The position numbers and the translations under genes are program-made. From Siderastrea siderea (lineage: Eukaryota; Cnidaria; Anthozoa; Scleractinia; Rhizangiidae): 64,000 nucleotides of DNA. The stretch's first letter is position 1; every line of letters starts with the position of its first letter. Location: NCBI GenBank assembly GCA_964030785.1, contig OZ034979.1, forward strand, positions 14,864,583 to 14,928,582. The letters are read 5' to 3'. Positions 34,901-46,900 of the stretch are shown piece after piece. Below the pieces are notes generated by a model. That model saw only the letters and a program-made list of their open reading frames with translations, was not told the DNA's origin and ran no database searches.

Positions 34901-37900
34901 AATCAGATTATGCTGTTACATCATCTTCGTTTTATTATTCGAAATAGCATTCTAGAGTGCGAATTGGCGAATATTTTGACGACTGCCAAAACGAGTGCTA
35001 AGATGACATGTTATCACATGACCTGTACTACCTTGCGAGTGCCTTTTTTTAACGCCCGTGACAGGTCATCGACAAACAATCGAGGCCACTTACGGTTAAA
35101 AGATAACGTAAAATCGTAAAATATGGCATGCTTAAGTTAATTCTTAAATGATACTTCCGGTTGTTTTCTGAAGTGATCGGGTGGTCGCTAATTATTCTCC
35201 TCTCACAGGACCGACCTTTCTACGGTATAAAAAGGTAAGGATGGTGATACTACTAACCCCTTCTAGCTAATTTTAGCTCATTGTAGCTTTTTGTAGGTCA
35301 TTGTAGCACACTGTAGGTCGTTGAAACTCACTGTAGATTGTTGTAGCTCATTGTAGCTCATTGTAACTCATTGTAGGTCATTGTGGTTGATCGCTGTAGC
35401 TCATTGTAGGTCATTGTAGCTCATTGTAGGTCATTGTAGCTCATTGTAGATCATTGTAGCTCATTGTAGCTCATTGTAGATCATTGTAGCTCATTCCTTC
35501 TTTTGGTAACTACGCGTTAAGTGGATAGGTGAAGGGTGAAGGTGAAGGTCTGCTGTAACAATAAAAGTGGCAAGAAATGGAAGCTTGCACAATAACGTCA
35601 CGGTTCAGTGATTTTGGATCACAAATGAGATGCGAGTTGGTGCTCGTTAGTGAATAAAGCTTTGGTGTGCTTAAAACAATGTGTGGTTCCAGAAAATATC
35701 CATACCCCTCCCACGGAACGTTTTTGGTTTGCATCCCCCCACCCCTTCGGAATTTCCGTTCCAAGGGGGTCTTTGATGACCCCCCCTTGGGGTCTTTGAT
35801 GACCCCCCCTCCCCCCAGGAATTTCCACGTTACGCAAACATGGTTTTTGTTGTAACAGTTACTATTATAACATCCATTTTCAACATATAACGCTTTGTTA
35901 TTGTTCTATACTATTTGCATGTTTGCTATGCGGTTTGAATTGTTCTATGTTTTTCACGAAAATTTGTTTAAACCGAGTGTTTTAACGTTCTATTAACGTT
36001 GGTGCCGAGGGTTGCCGCGAATAATTTGCGTTCCGAATGCGACGTAAACATTAACAACGAAGCCAAACTTTCAGAATCGATTTTGTGTTTTCCACACTCA
36101 AACCTGCCATCAAAAGCGAAACTGTTGAATGTAAATTACACTAAAAATCGACGGCTATGATGTTCGAAAGAGAATTAGAGTAAAATAGCAGCTTTTTTCC
36201 TGGGATTATGCACAAGTGAATTTGCATACCGTGAGTCTAAAAATAAATTGCACGGAGGGATAACAAATCGAACCTGTCTTCCCGCACCTTATCCTTTGTT
36301 TAAAATTGAAATGCTAAATGAAGGTCAAATGGAAACTCAAAGATAATGACAACTGTAAAAGAATTTGTAAGAAATAGCTAATATAGGCTGAACTTTTAGT
36401 TTCAGTTCAAAAACGCGTCAAATTTGCATAACGCATGAAATCTGACCTTTTCAAATAATATGAGCGTCACTGTTTATGTAACGCAACAATTCTATCTCGA
36501 TGATATCTGGTGAAAAGCGGCTGAAAACCCTTTGCTGGATTGCGCGATAAAAATATTTTTGTATTTGTTTAAACAACTTTGGTGTTTAACGAAAAACTTT
36601 CCCATTGAAAGGATTGAAAACGGTGCAATATTCACCGAAGGCCAAGGAGACACGCAATTTTCCGTAAACGCGAATATGCAAATCAGGTCTACCGAAATTT
36701 TATACAAATCAAAGTCGCAAAATTTGGCATTTCGGTCAACATATTTGCGTAGTTTTGAAGGTCAAAACAGCCTACGTAAGTATTACTTCGTGCTTGGCAT
36801 CAATCGTGCGTTGCTTTCAATTTTTTCGTGTTTCTTCACCCTCTGGAAAATGAGCTTCCTATGAACCCCCCACTCCCCTCGGAAATTTCTGCCTTTGAAC
36901 CCCCCTCCCCCTCGGAATTTCCAGTGACCTTCCGTGGGGGGGGTATGGATATTTTCTGGAACCACACAATAGAAACTATGGTAACCAACCAGAATGCTTC
37001 GTCCAAACAAGTAAAACATCTGTCAAATTGGTCATACCAATGAAGACTGCCAAAAGCTAAAAATAGAACCTGACGTTATGCCAATGAGAATCCACTGCAT
37101 TTTATTCATGAGATCAAGACAATATAGCCTATGATATTGTTAATGTGTTCCACCGCAAACTAATGAGATTCCACCGCAAAAAAGTGGCTAATTTCCCAGT
37201 TGTATGTTATAAATGAATAAATCTAAACAGCAACCTCATCCCCAGGGTCTTCTCGCTTTTCAAAATGGCGGCGGCTCGGGAGAGGACCCTGGCACACAGC
37301 AGATCACGTGTCTCCAACGAGGAGATGTATTCAAAATGGCGGCTACGGCGAAAAGGGTGAGAAGAACTGGGCACGAGATGGTAAGGTGACGATAAACAAA
37401 ATGGCGGAAAAAGCAGAAGTTCAGTTCAAGAAAAAAATAGGGAAAACAGACACGTTTTGCACGTAAAAGTCTTAGGAATACGGCAAAGTGTTAGAGGTCT
37501 TATTTTTGCTGTTCATTGTTTCTTTTTTGTTATTTTAAAGTTAGGAGTGATAGGTTTGAGCGTACTCTACTGCGGAGCTCCGTACCGCTATAATAGCGGT
37601 ACGGAGTTCCGCAGTAGAGTACAATGTTGCTCAAGTGAACATATTATATTTTTGTTTCATGAGGGTTTAGGCAATAAATTGTCTTATTGTTACATTGTTA
37701 CAAATCTGTCCTTCTTAAATATTGTTATAAATCCGTCCTTCTTAACATTATATCCTTCAGCTTAAGACTTTTCGAATTTATCAGGCTCAGATTAAGCTTG
37801 AAATATAAATATTATTGAGTGAGCTTAGGCCTTTAATAGAAAATGTCGCATTTATTTATTTATTTACTTACTTATTTACTTTATAAGCTTATTTACAGTG

Positions 37901-40900
37901 CAACCTCGATTTAACGAAGTGCAAGGGAATGGGAAAAGAGCAGTGTTGTATGGACTGGTTAAACTAAGTTTTGATCTGGCATCTTCCAGGTGCTGCTTTG
38001 GAGGCAGTGATAATCATTTTGGCTTTCTTGAATTTATTTGTGCCCATTCCTTGTGCTACAGTTTTGCTTGTACAGTTGCAGATCTCCAGGCTTTGTCGCT
38101 TTCAATATTGTTTTCTACATTTTAGTTTCAGTAAGTCTCATTAAATACTAGAACTGAGGAGATTGTGAGACTGTAAATAATGGAGAAATAAAGCATTTTA
38201 ACAGTGGATAGATAAAGTCCTCTTTGCATGTTGGACCAGTTCTAGGAATAATATTCTCAGGTTTGAAAAATTTTCTGCTTAACAACTTCAATCAATTGAG
38301 TTATCTGGGTGCAGTTTGAAAGTGATTGAAAAATTTAAATCAATGGGAAAGAGAGGATTTCAGGGAAAAAAAGGAGAGAAAAAGATTTCATGAAGTTTTG
38401 AAATTGGAATTTGTAGTTAGGCCTTTAAGCCCCAATAGTGACAAACAAACATCTAATTTCTCCTTACAGTATCACTACTTGTTCAAACATACAGGCCCTG
38501 AGAATAAAGGAAATGATCACCAAAAATAAAATGCCTGGATGTTTATGTGAATTCTCTCAAGTAGTACCATAAGACATTTACGGAGAATAGTGACGAGAAC
38601 ATGTTTGTTGATACCGGGGCTTAAAGTTAAGAACAAGGAAAGGAATATCATAATTGACTGCTATCAACCTGGGGTGCTCTTATGTGGATATCAGTTTTTG
38701 ATGGTCTCTTAAAATGATTTCTCATCTCATGTCTCTACTTTAAAACTATTCTCATGTCAATCTAAGCCAAATAAAAAGGGTTTGCAGATCCAATTAGAAC
38801 ACCACAAAAATCCACTAAAAGTTACAACAGAGGTTCAAAGAAATAACGAGTCATCCTAAAAAAGTGGGATTTAATTGTAACTTAAGGTTATGTGCTGATC
38901 AATTCGAATCTTCAACATCCCCCCCTCCCCTCCGGGCATACCTCAGACATTTGCCTACATGTATTTTCCTTGCCCGAGGAGTAGGGAATATGATGCAAAG
39001 GTCCTGTGTGTATCACTCGGTCAGTTGTACGATAATTCTATCAGTTGTGTATTACCCCGTCAGTTGTGCGTTACTTGGTCACTTGTGTAACCTTTCTGTC
39101 AGTTGCATGTTGCAAGTTGCAGTTGGAAGTTGTGCATCACTTAGTCAGTTGTGCATTTTTCTGCCAGTTCTGTGTCATTCAGTGGGTTGAATGATAATGC
39201 TGTCAGTTATGTATTACTTGGTCAGTTGTGTACTTCCCCATCAGTTGTGCATTACTCGGTCAGTTGTGTACTTCTCTGTCAGTTGTGCATTACTCGATCA
39301 GTTGTGCATTAACGCAGTCAGTTGTCTCAGACTTGGTCAGTTGTGTTACACTCAGTCAGTTGGATGATAATTCCGCCAGTTGTGTACTATTCCATCACTT
39401 GTGTATTACTCCCTCAGGTGAGTTCAATCCTCTCTTTCCCATTTCTATTTTTGAAACACTTTCAAACTTCACCCAGCTGCAGGTTACTCAATTGATTGAA
39501 GTTGTTAAGCAGAAAATTTTTTCAAACCTGGGAATATTATCCCCAGAACTGTTAAAATGCTTTATTTTTCCATTGTTTACAGTCTCACAATCTCCTCAGT
39601 TCTTTAGTGTTTAATGTGACTCACTGAAGCTAAAGTGTAGAAAACAATATTAAAAGTGACAAAGCCCTGGAGATTTACAACTGTACAAGCAAAACTGTAG
39701 CGCAAAGAATGGGCACAAATAAATTCAACAAAGTCAAAATGATGATCACTGCCTCCAAAGCAGCACCTGGAATATGCCAGATCAAAAATTAATGAGTCAT
39801 TTCCATAAATGAGTCATTTCCACTGAACTCACAGAGATGTAAGCCATGTAGAATAAATGTTTTGTAGCACTAGTTTTATTTAAGGCCTAAGCTCACTCCA
39901 TAAAATTTAAGCTTAAGCTTATATTTTAAGCTTAAATCTGAGCCTGATATATTTTAAAAGTCTAAAGCTGAAGCATATAATTTTAAGAAGGACAGATTTA
40001 TGACAATATTTAAGAAGGACGGATTTGTAACAACGTAACGATAAGACAATTTATTGCCTAAAGCCTCATGAATCAAAAATATAACATGTTCATTTGAGCA
40101 ACATTGAATCAACTACAGTATGTTGCCCAGTTTTCGTACGGGCCCAGTTTTCGTACAAAAAGAACTTTATTTGATTATTTTCGTCGGTCATTTAAATCTT
40201 CGTCAACCGAAGAATTCCAAAAGTAAAAGGAACATTTCAGCTATAAATTGACGGTTTTGCCGGGCTTTTTGACGAAGAAGCAGGTCAGTGCGGACAATTT
40301 CTTTCGAGGTGAGTAAAAGTTTAGCAGCTTATATTTGCACTTTTCACTGCACAGTAAAGGTATTGTAGATGAACAAATAGCCCGTTGTGTTGGTAATTTT
40401 GCAAGGAGCTTCATGATTTTCGGAGAGATGATAGATAAAAGATGAAAGTGAATGGAAAAACTTTCAAGGCCAGCTTAAATTTAACTGCTCCTGAATTTTA
40501 GCGGTGAGAATCTTCGCATGCATTTCGACCTACTGTGCCAGTTTTCGTACACTTAGCTGCGCCTTTCTCAAAACCTATTTTTAAATAAGATAAAGAACTG
40601 AATTTTAAACTTTACTGTTCGAAAACTAATAAGACATAAGTGCAACAAAGATTACACGACAATCCTTGCAAAGTACGATACACTACATGTATTTGTTGTG
40701 GTATAACAGCGACGCTTTACATCCAGGTCATGAAAAGTTCACGAATATGTAGTAAACTTAATCCCACGCAAACAATCTAAATCGTCAAATAATTAACTAA
40801 GGTAGATGTCTATGCATAGAATGTTGACATACACCTTGAAATATCGTTAGTTTACCGGTTTTACCGATTTTTTTTACTCCGTTGCGATTCTAATAAACAT

Positions 40901-43900
40901 TTACAAAAGTAGGTAAGAAAAGCAAGCGTAAGCGGAAACGGGAGTAAAGTGTTTGCTATTCTAAACTGAGGCGTAAGAGGAAACGGAAGGAAAACGTCAA
41001 ATCTTAGACAGGCCTTTTCTTAACAGTTGTAATACGCAGAATAGTAACCTGTCAACTACCTTTACCAAGGCAGTAAATGACGTAGGAGACAGTGGATTGA
41101 GGGTAAGATTAGCCGCCCAAAATGAGGGACAAAAAAAAAATCAACACTGCAGGATCGATTAAACATCCACCCCTGAGTAACCATTTTGCTTTGTACACCA
41201 AACATTGGTCGCTAAGCCGATATTTATTCACAAATCGAAGAGAAAACACGATAAGCACTCAGCAGGGTGGCTGACACATCAGTTTGCGTCGAGCGTTTTC
41301 GTGGAGAAATGTTGTTTTGTCGATGTACGAAAACTGGGCCAGGTGTACGAAGACTGGGCAACTTAGGAGTTTTGGGGAAAATGGCATAATTTTGAACATA
41401 CGTCGATCAAGCGGCCAATCGTTTAATATTTTGAAGGTAAGTAAATGGGGTATCTTCAAAAGAAATTTCAGTAATTTTCGTCTCACAGACGAAAAGATAT
41501 AGCGATTACAAACTAAAGTGTACGAAAACTGGGCAACACACTGTAGCGGTACGGAGTTCGGCAGTCGAGTACGCCCAAACCCATTATTCTTAACTTTAAA
41601 ATAACAAAAAAAGAAACAATGAACAGCAAAAACAAGACCTCTCACACTTTGCCGTATTCCTAAGACTCTTACACGCAAAACGTGTCTGTTTTTCTTATTT
41701 TTTCTTGAACTGAACTTCAGCTTTTTCCGCCATTTTGTTCATCTTCACCTTAGCCACATCTCGTACCCAGTTCTTCTCACCCTTTTCGCCGTAGCCGCCA
41801 TTTTGAATACATCTCCATCCTCGTTGGAGACACGTGATCTGCTGTGTGCCAGGGTCGCCGCCATTTTGAAAAGCGAGAAGACCCTGGGGACGAGGTTGAT
41901 CTAAACAGTGTCCAACAAAGGAGACGTTTGTCTGATTGGTTAATCATTTTCCTAGTACCCAGATTCCTGAAACGTGCGCGCCAAAGAAATAAACAAAGAT
42001 GAAATAGCTACTTGTGACCCTTGACCATGTCACGTGCGAACATTACACGTTTAGCCCACAGCTACAGTGGCACAATACGTTATTTTGAATCACAATGTAT
42101 TTAGTACCTGCATCAGTTTTCAATGTAGCCTTTTTTCCTTATCAAGTATGCCATTTTGCTGGGCACCCAAATCTGTTTTTTAAATTAATGTTTTTGGTTT
42201 GTTTATATTTACCTTGATGTGTTTTGTTTTATTTTTAGCTCTCTAAGCTGTTTCAATTTTCCCTTTTAAAATGCCATTTCACCATTCGATATTACGGTAA
42301 ACAGACAAAACAAAACAAATGATTATCAAACGGTGGATGTATTCTAAACCCTAAATAACGCTGCACCAGTTACTTTCCTGGTAAATAAATACAATTCAAA
42401 TATAAATAATTAAATAAATGAATTCGATTAAATTCTGATTAAATTAATAAGTTTACAGGAATTGACTGATTGAGCGATCAGTGCAATTTGTTCCACACGC
42501 TAGAACCTGTTCACTGTTTATGCATTCACAAGTTAAAAATGTGGCAAACCAGACATACAGTGCACACAAAAAGGGGACATAAAACAGCTTTGCTCTCTGC
42601 TGATTTAAAGTGATAAATCATTCCACAGTTCACTATCTAAAATTTAAGACGGATTCTGCTCAAAGTTCGAGCAATAAGTGCAAAAAATATTTTACCAAAA
42701 AACTACTCATAGCACGGTAACATTTTAAATGCTATTTGAAACATCTCACTCTAGTTCACTTGTCCAAGTGACCCCGCGATGAAATTTTCAAGCATTCTCA
42801 AGAAAATTAATTTCAAATCTCGTAAAAGTATGCTAAAAAACGGGCGCCATTTTGTTTTGAACTGACATGAAGCGTCTTTCTAATTGAAATATGGATAACT
42901 TCAAATCCAATTTTCTCTCGCGGGGTCAGCTTGGGAGCAAAAGTAACGATAAGTTCTTCTTATCTGTTCTCAAAATGTGACAGTGCTGCAAGTATTTTTT
43001 TGGTAACTTAATTTTTGCACTTACTGCTCGAACGTTGAGCGGAAATCGTCTTAATACCTGCATATCGATGTCAAGCAGACAAACTTTGCCTGTATTCAGG
43101 ACATCTTGCACTGCAGCTTTGCTGCAACAAAATTGATATTAATTTGTAACAGAGAAGAATGAAAATTGAAAAACTACAAAAACTCTGGCTTGAGAAAGAC
43201 TAGTACTGGAACCCAGGACCTTGAGATACAATCATCTGGAGCAATACTCTAAATAGCAAATGAGCTCTCAAGCCAACGGAAAACTGGTCTCAGCACTGTA
43301 TCATGTTGTTTATGTCCATGAAATAATGGATATATGTATATATATATATACAAGAACTGCCGGATCAAGCATTAAATGCAAAGAAGATCATTGCAGTTCT
43401 AGAGGCAACTTTTGCAGTTGTGAAAAGAAAGCCTGAAAAAAAAAAAGGCTTGTACAGGATTCAAATCTTGACCACTGCGATACCAGTGCAGTGCTCTAAC
43501 CAATTGAGCGACTCAATGATTGGCTTAATGACCAGCTCCCAGTTGGCTTGTTAGCTCAATTGGTTAGAGTGCTGATAAGTTAATAAGAATAAAAAAGGTA
43601 ATGTTCTATATGGAATTGCTTAGTGCAGTGTACTACAGCTGTAGGTACTGTGCTAATTGGAGGTTTAGTTGCTTATGCATCATTGGTTTGAGTCATGCAG
43701 TAATAATTGGGTTTTGAAGTTCACAGTTTGCATATGCATGTTATTGCAAGGTGCAATAAAATATACCAGCTGTAAAAGTAACTCATGTCAAGTGGATTTT
43801 CACAGATTTTCAAAGAAAGAATGAGATACAATCAGTTTTAATCGACGTTTATAGCAGTCACAAGGGAAGAATTTGAAAATGTCCACTTTTCATGTTGCCA

Positions 43901-46900
43901 TCCAAGCTTAAAGACACTTAACATACAATGCATGATTTATGTGCACTAAGACTAGCCATTTTAAACAAAACTGAACCATTATGTTAAGGCTTCCATTGAT
44001 GCAAATCTGTTTTTTGGCTTTTCAAAATGATACTTAAAGTAGATGATAGTTTCCCTTTAAGTCCAGTGTTGTGTAGCATGAAGCAACTGGACGGGATGCT
44101 AGTCCACAACAGGGCTACTCCCAGCATTTTGGCCTAGCCCCACCGACTCTTTACTACTCTTCTGTTCGAAAGTCTGCAAATAATTACACCTCTGCTCCTC
44201 TACAAAAGAAGTGCAAAAAGTACATGCTGTACGTGCTACATGGTCTCACTGTTTGGCATAAGATTATCTTACATAAGGAGCAGCAAAAATGGAGGTCCAT
44301 TCCGTTGGGAAGAGCTCCAGTTCTTCCCAAGATATTCCAAACCCCTCAGCTCATGAAGAACTTAAGGTAAGCTGCCTTATAAGCAGGCTCAGATTGTTGG
44401 GCTAGCTGCTATCAAGGAACACTGCACATCACCACCAAACCACAACTGCAGGCATATAGCACACACCCTTCCTCACTCAACAATGTCTCTTGGAAAAATG
44501 TCAGGTGGTTTCCAAAAAGCACAGGTTTTCAACATTGTGAAGGGGAAGAGGGAGATAACATGCAAGTGTCTCAACAGTATTCTCTGAGGTAGTAGTTAGC
44601 TCAGGCTGAAATGATATTTCCCAGCTGCAAGTTCTGAGGGTATTAATGTGATAACTGAAGCCTATAATGACGTTTTTTGTTTACACACTATCAAAATTAA
44701 AGCAACTGATTACTGTGCATTTGTAGCAAGACAAGGACATCCCCACTCCCTGTTGGTATCAGTTATCTGGTAATGCATGTAGATGGCTGCACGAAAAAGA
44801 ACCCAGCTATTGCAAAACAAGTGCACCCAATGACAGCCCATACCGTCCCAGAGTAAGGATCTCGAAATGGAGAGGATGTAAGGGACTCACCACCTGATCA
44901 TTCAGCTCAGTCACATCAAACTTAGTTCAGTTACCACAATAAAGCAGTAATTAAAAACTCTGTTATTACATTTAGTTTAGTCGCTTGCCCTCTGTTTGGT
45001 CTAAGTTATGAATGAGGGGATTGTAATAGCCTAAAAGCAGACACTCAGCCATTATAGGTTTGGCATGCTGTGAAAACTGGGAGTATTTTAGGATAGGTTA
45101 TTTTTGAAAAATAAAGTGGTCGTTGATTTATTGAACATCCTTCCCCGTCTAACAAACATTGAGCATCATTTGCTTTCACTCAGATCACAATAACAATTCT
45201 TTATCATCAAAACTGTGCCTGGCGGGGAGGCTTGTATGCCCTTACGACCCCTAGAGCTATATATGTCAGCTGGAGCTTATGCTCCTGGAAGGTTTAACCA
45301 TGCTGAATTGGTTTACGGGAGAGGGGCCAGACTAAACAGCGCCCTGGCCCTCCAGGTTTGGGGTTAATAAGCGCAGGGCTAACAACCCTGCCTTGTAAAA
45401 CAACCCATGCAGGTACTGAAACCTCACTAGGAAAATTAAGCCATTGTCGTCCTGGAGGCTTGACGCACTGTGGTGCTGAAGTATGAATGGCTCGGGTGAA
45501 AACCAACTGGGAACCTGTGCTAGGAAAGCGAGTCTCTTGGATGCCAAAACACATCTTAGGATTGGCACGTGGAATGTGCGAACAATGTTTGATACATGTA
45601 CCTCAAGAACAACACAGGAGAGGGTGTCCACGTTGCACATGGAGGAGGATGATGTTGGGGGAATTGAAAGAAGCTGGAATGGTGTGGTCAGCAGCAGTGA
45701 ATAGAGCCCAGGACAAAAATGAGTGGAGAAACCTAGTAGAGGCCTTATGTGCCACTCAGCACGAAGAGGTTGAGTGAGCGAGTGATCATCAAAACTGGGT
45801 TGAAATAATCATGCAGTAAAGATTAATATTGATTAGGCATTAATTAATGGGATCATGTCAGTCCTCCACATAGCTTCTGATGAGTTCATGACATACCAGT
45901 AACATGAACCCACCACAAAAACACTCTTACATTTTTCAGAGGACTTACCTAGTCCCATACAGATTGCCATTGTAAACTGCCCACTCGATAAAGTCACCAG
46001 CATTGATACTCTCTTGCATTGCTTTACGGCTGGTAAAGTGATACTCTAAAAAAAATGGCAACAACAACAATCACTTTGAGCCCTGGGTTAAGATGCTAAA
46101 ATAAATAAATGTGGATTGGTAAGTGTGTTTCCTTAACAATATTATTAATATGTATTTGGTCTCAGCAAGGACTTGGCTTTCTTTCTTGCCATGAGGTTCC
46201 TGGGGAAGTACAGTGTGAAGTAAATGGAAAATAATGGACCACAGGAGGCAAAATTACTGGCTGGGAGGCTGTGTGTTGCCAAATGACTCTTCGTAAGTTG
46301 TGTACAAAATCTTGTAACAAAGTTGTAGAACTACTTGATGAGGGAACTGTACTTCTGTTCATATTTTATTAGACATCCTTTTGGCCTTTATAAGGCAATG
46401 AATGAACTAACAAGTAATGAACATGACTTCTTTGAATATTTTTTGCCATTGTGACCCTCCACAGGACAACAGGGATAAAGGTACTGACATGCTCACAACA
46501 GGCAAACACAGCATGCTACATGTAAGTGTGTCAAGAGACCCGGTTCACATGCAAATTTTAATTCGTAGAACAATGAAGGACACACAAGATTTTGTTTTGG
46601 AGTAGGAAACATGCTAAATTTTTCACTTAGATTAGTGTGCTAAAAGGTGACACACTTTGCATGCTAAACGATAACAGATAATGCACTGAAGGAAACAAAT
46701 TTATGGCCATGTATTTGTTCACTGTAATTTTCTAATTCATTTTATGCGTGGCTCAATTCTCGCTGTTACCATTCACTCCTAAGGGGATCTTTTTACTTGA
46801 CGTCTTAAACGGTCCTATTCCCCACCCCCTGCAGGCTCATGGGGGTATTTAAAGAAAACCTAGTATATTTTTAGAACAGTTCAAAAACCAAACCTAAAAG

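Larger units (their letters stand above)
33597..35517. repeat. Inverted duplication of LINE tail and flank
   Basis: 33597-34045 and 35017-35517 are inverted copies around a spacer of about 970 bp. Each arm has the last bases of the LINE (GCGTAGTTACNAAAAGAAGG), the 10-bp-period tail, then non-LINE sequence with GGTAGAAAGGTCGGTCC, AGAGGAGAATAATTAGCG and AAGTGGCCTCGATTGTTTGT. Confidence 0.8.
37231..41898. mobile_element. MULE-like element with long TIRs and 10-bp TSD
   Basis: The ends CAACCTCATCCCCAGGGTCT and its complement are flanked by the identical 10-bp ATCTAAACAG (37221-37230, 41899-41908). Arms of about 0.95 kb (37231-38180; 39555-41898 with an insertion) are inverted copies and contain repeated AAAATGGCGG. 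The middle (38200-39550) holds a minisatellite and no transposase. A 9-11 bp duplication and long arms fit Mutator-like elements, so this is a non-autonomous member by inference. Confidence 0.78.
43122..45202. other. Intron between guanylate kinase exons, left part
   Basis: Besides tRNA-like pieces and a SINE fragment it holds unremarkable AT-rich DNA. A short plus frame at 44289, [19 protein letters not shown], ends at a possible donor (AAGGTAAGC), but no partner exon was found. Confidence 0.4.

Noticed and set aside
38864..39614. Cysteine-rich open frames
   Set aside because: They follow the 19-20 bp minisatellite and have no conserved spacing or signal peptide; they are repeat artefacts.
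44289..44370. Short plus-strand frame [19 protein letters not shown] ending at a possible splice donor
   Set aside because: No second exon, domain or conserved motif was found, and a single GTAAG is expected by chance.
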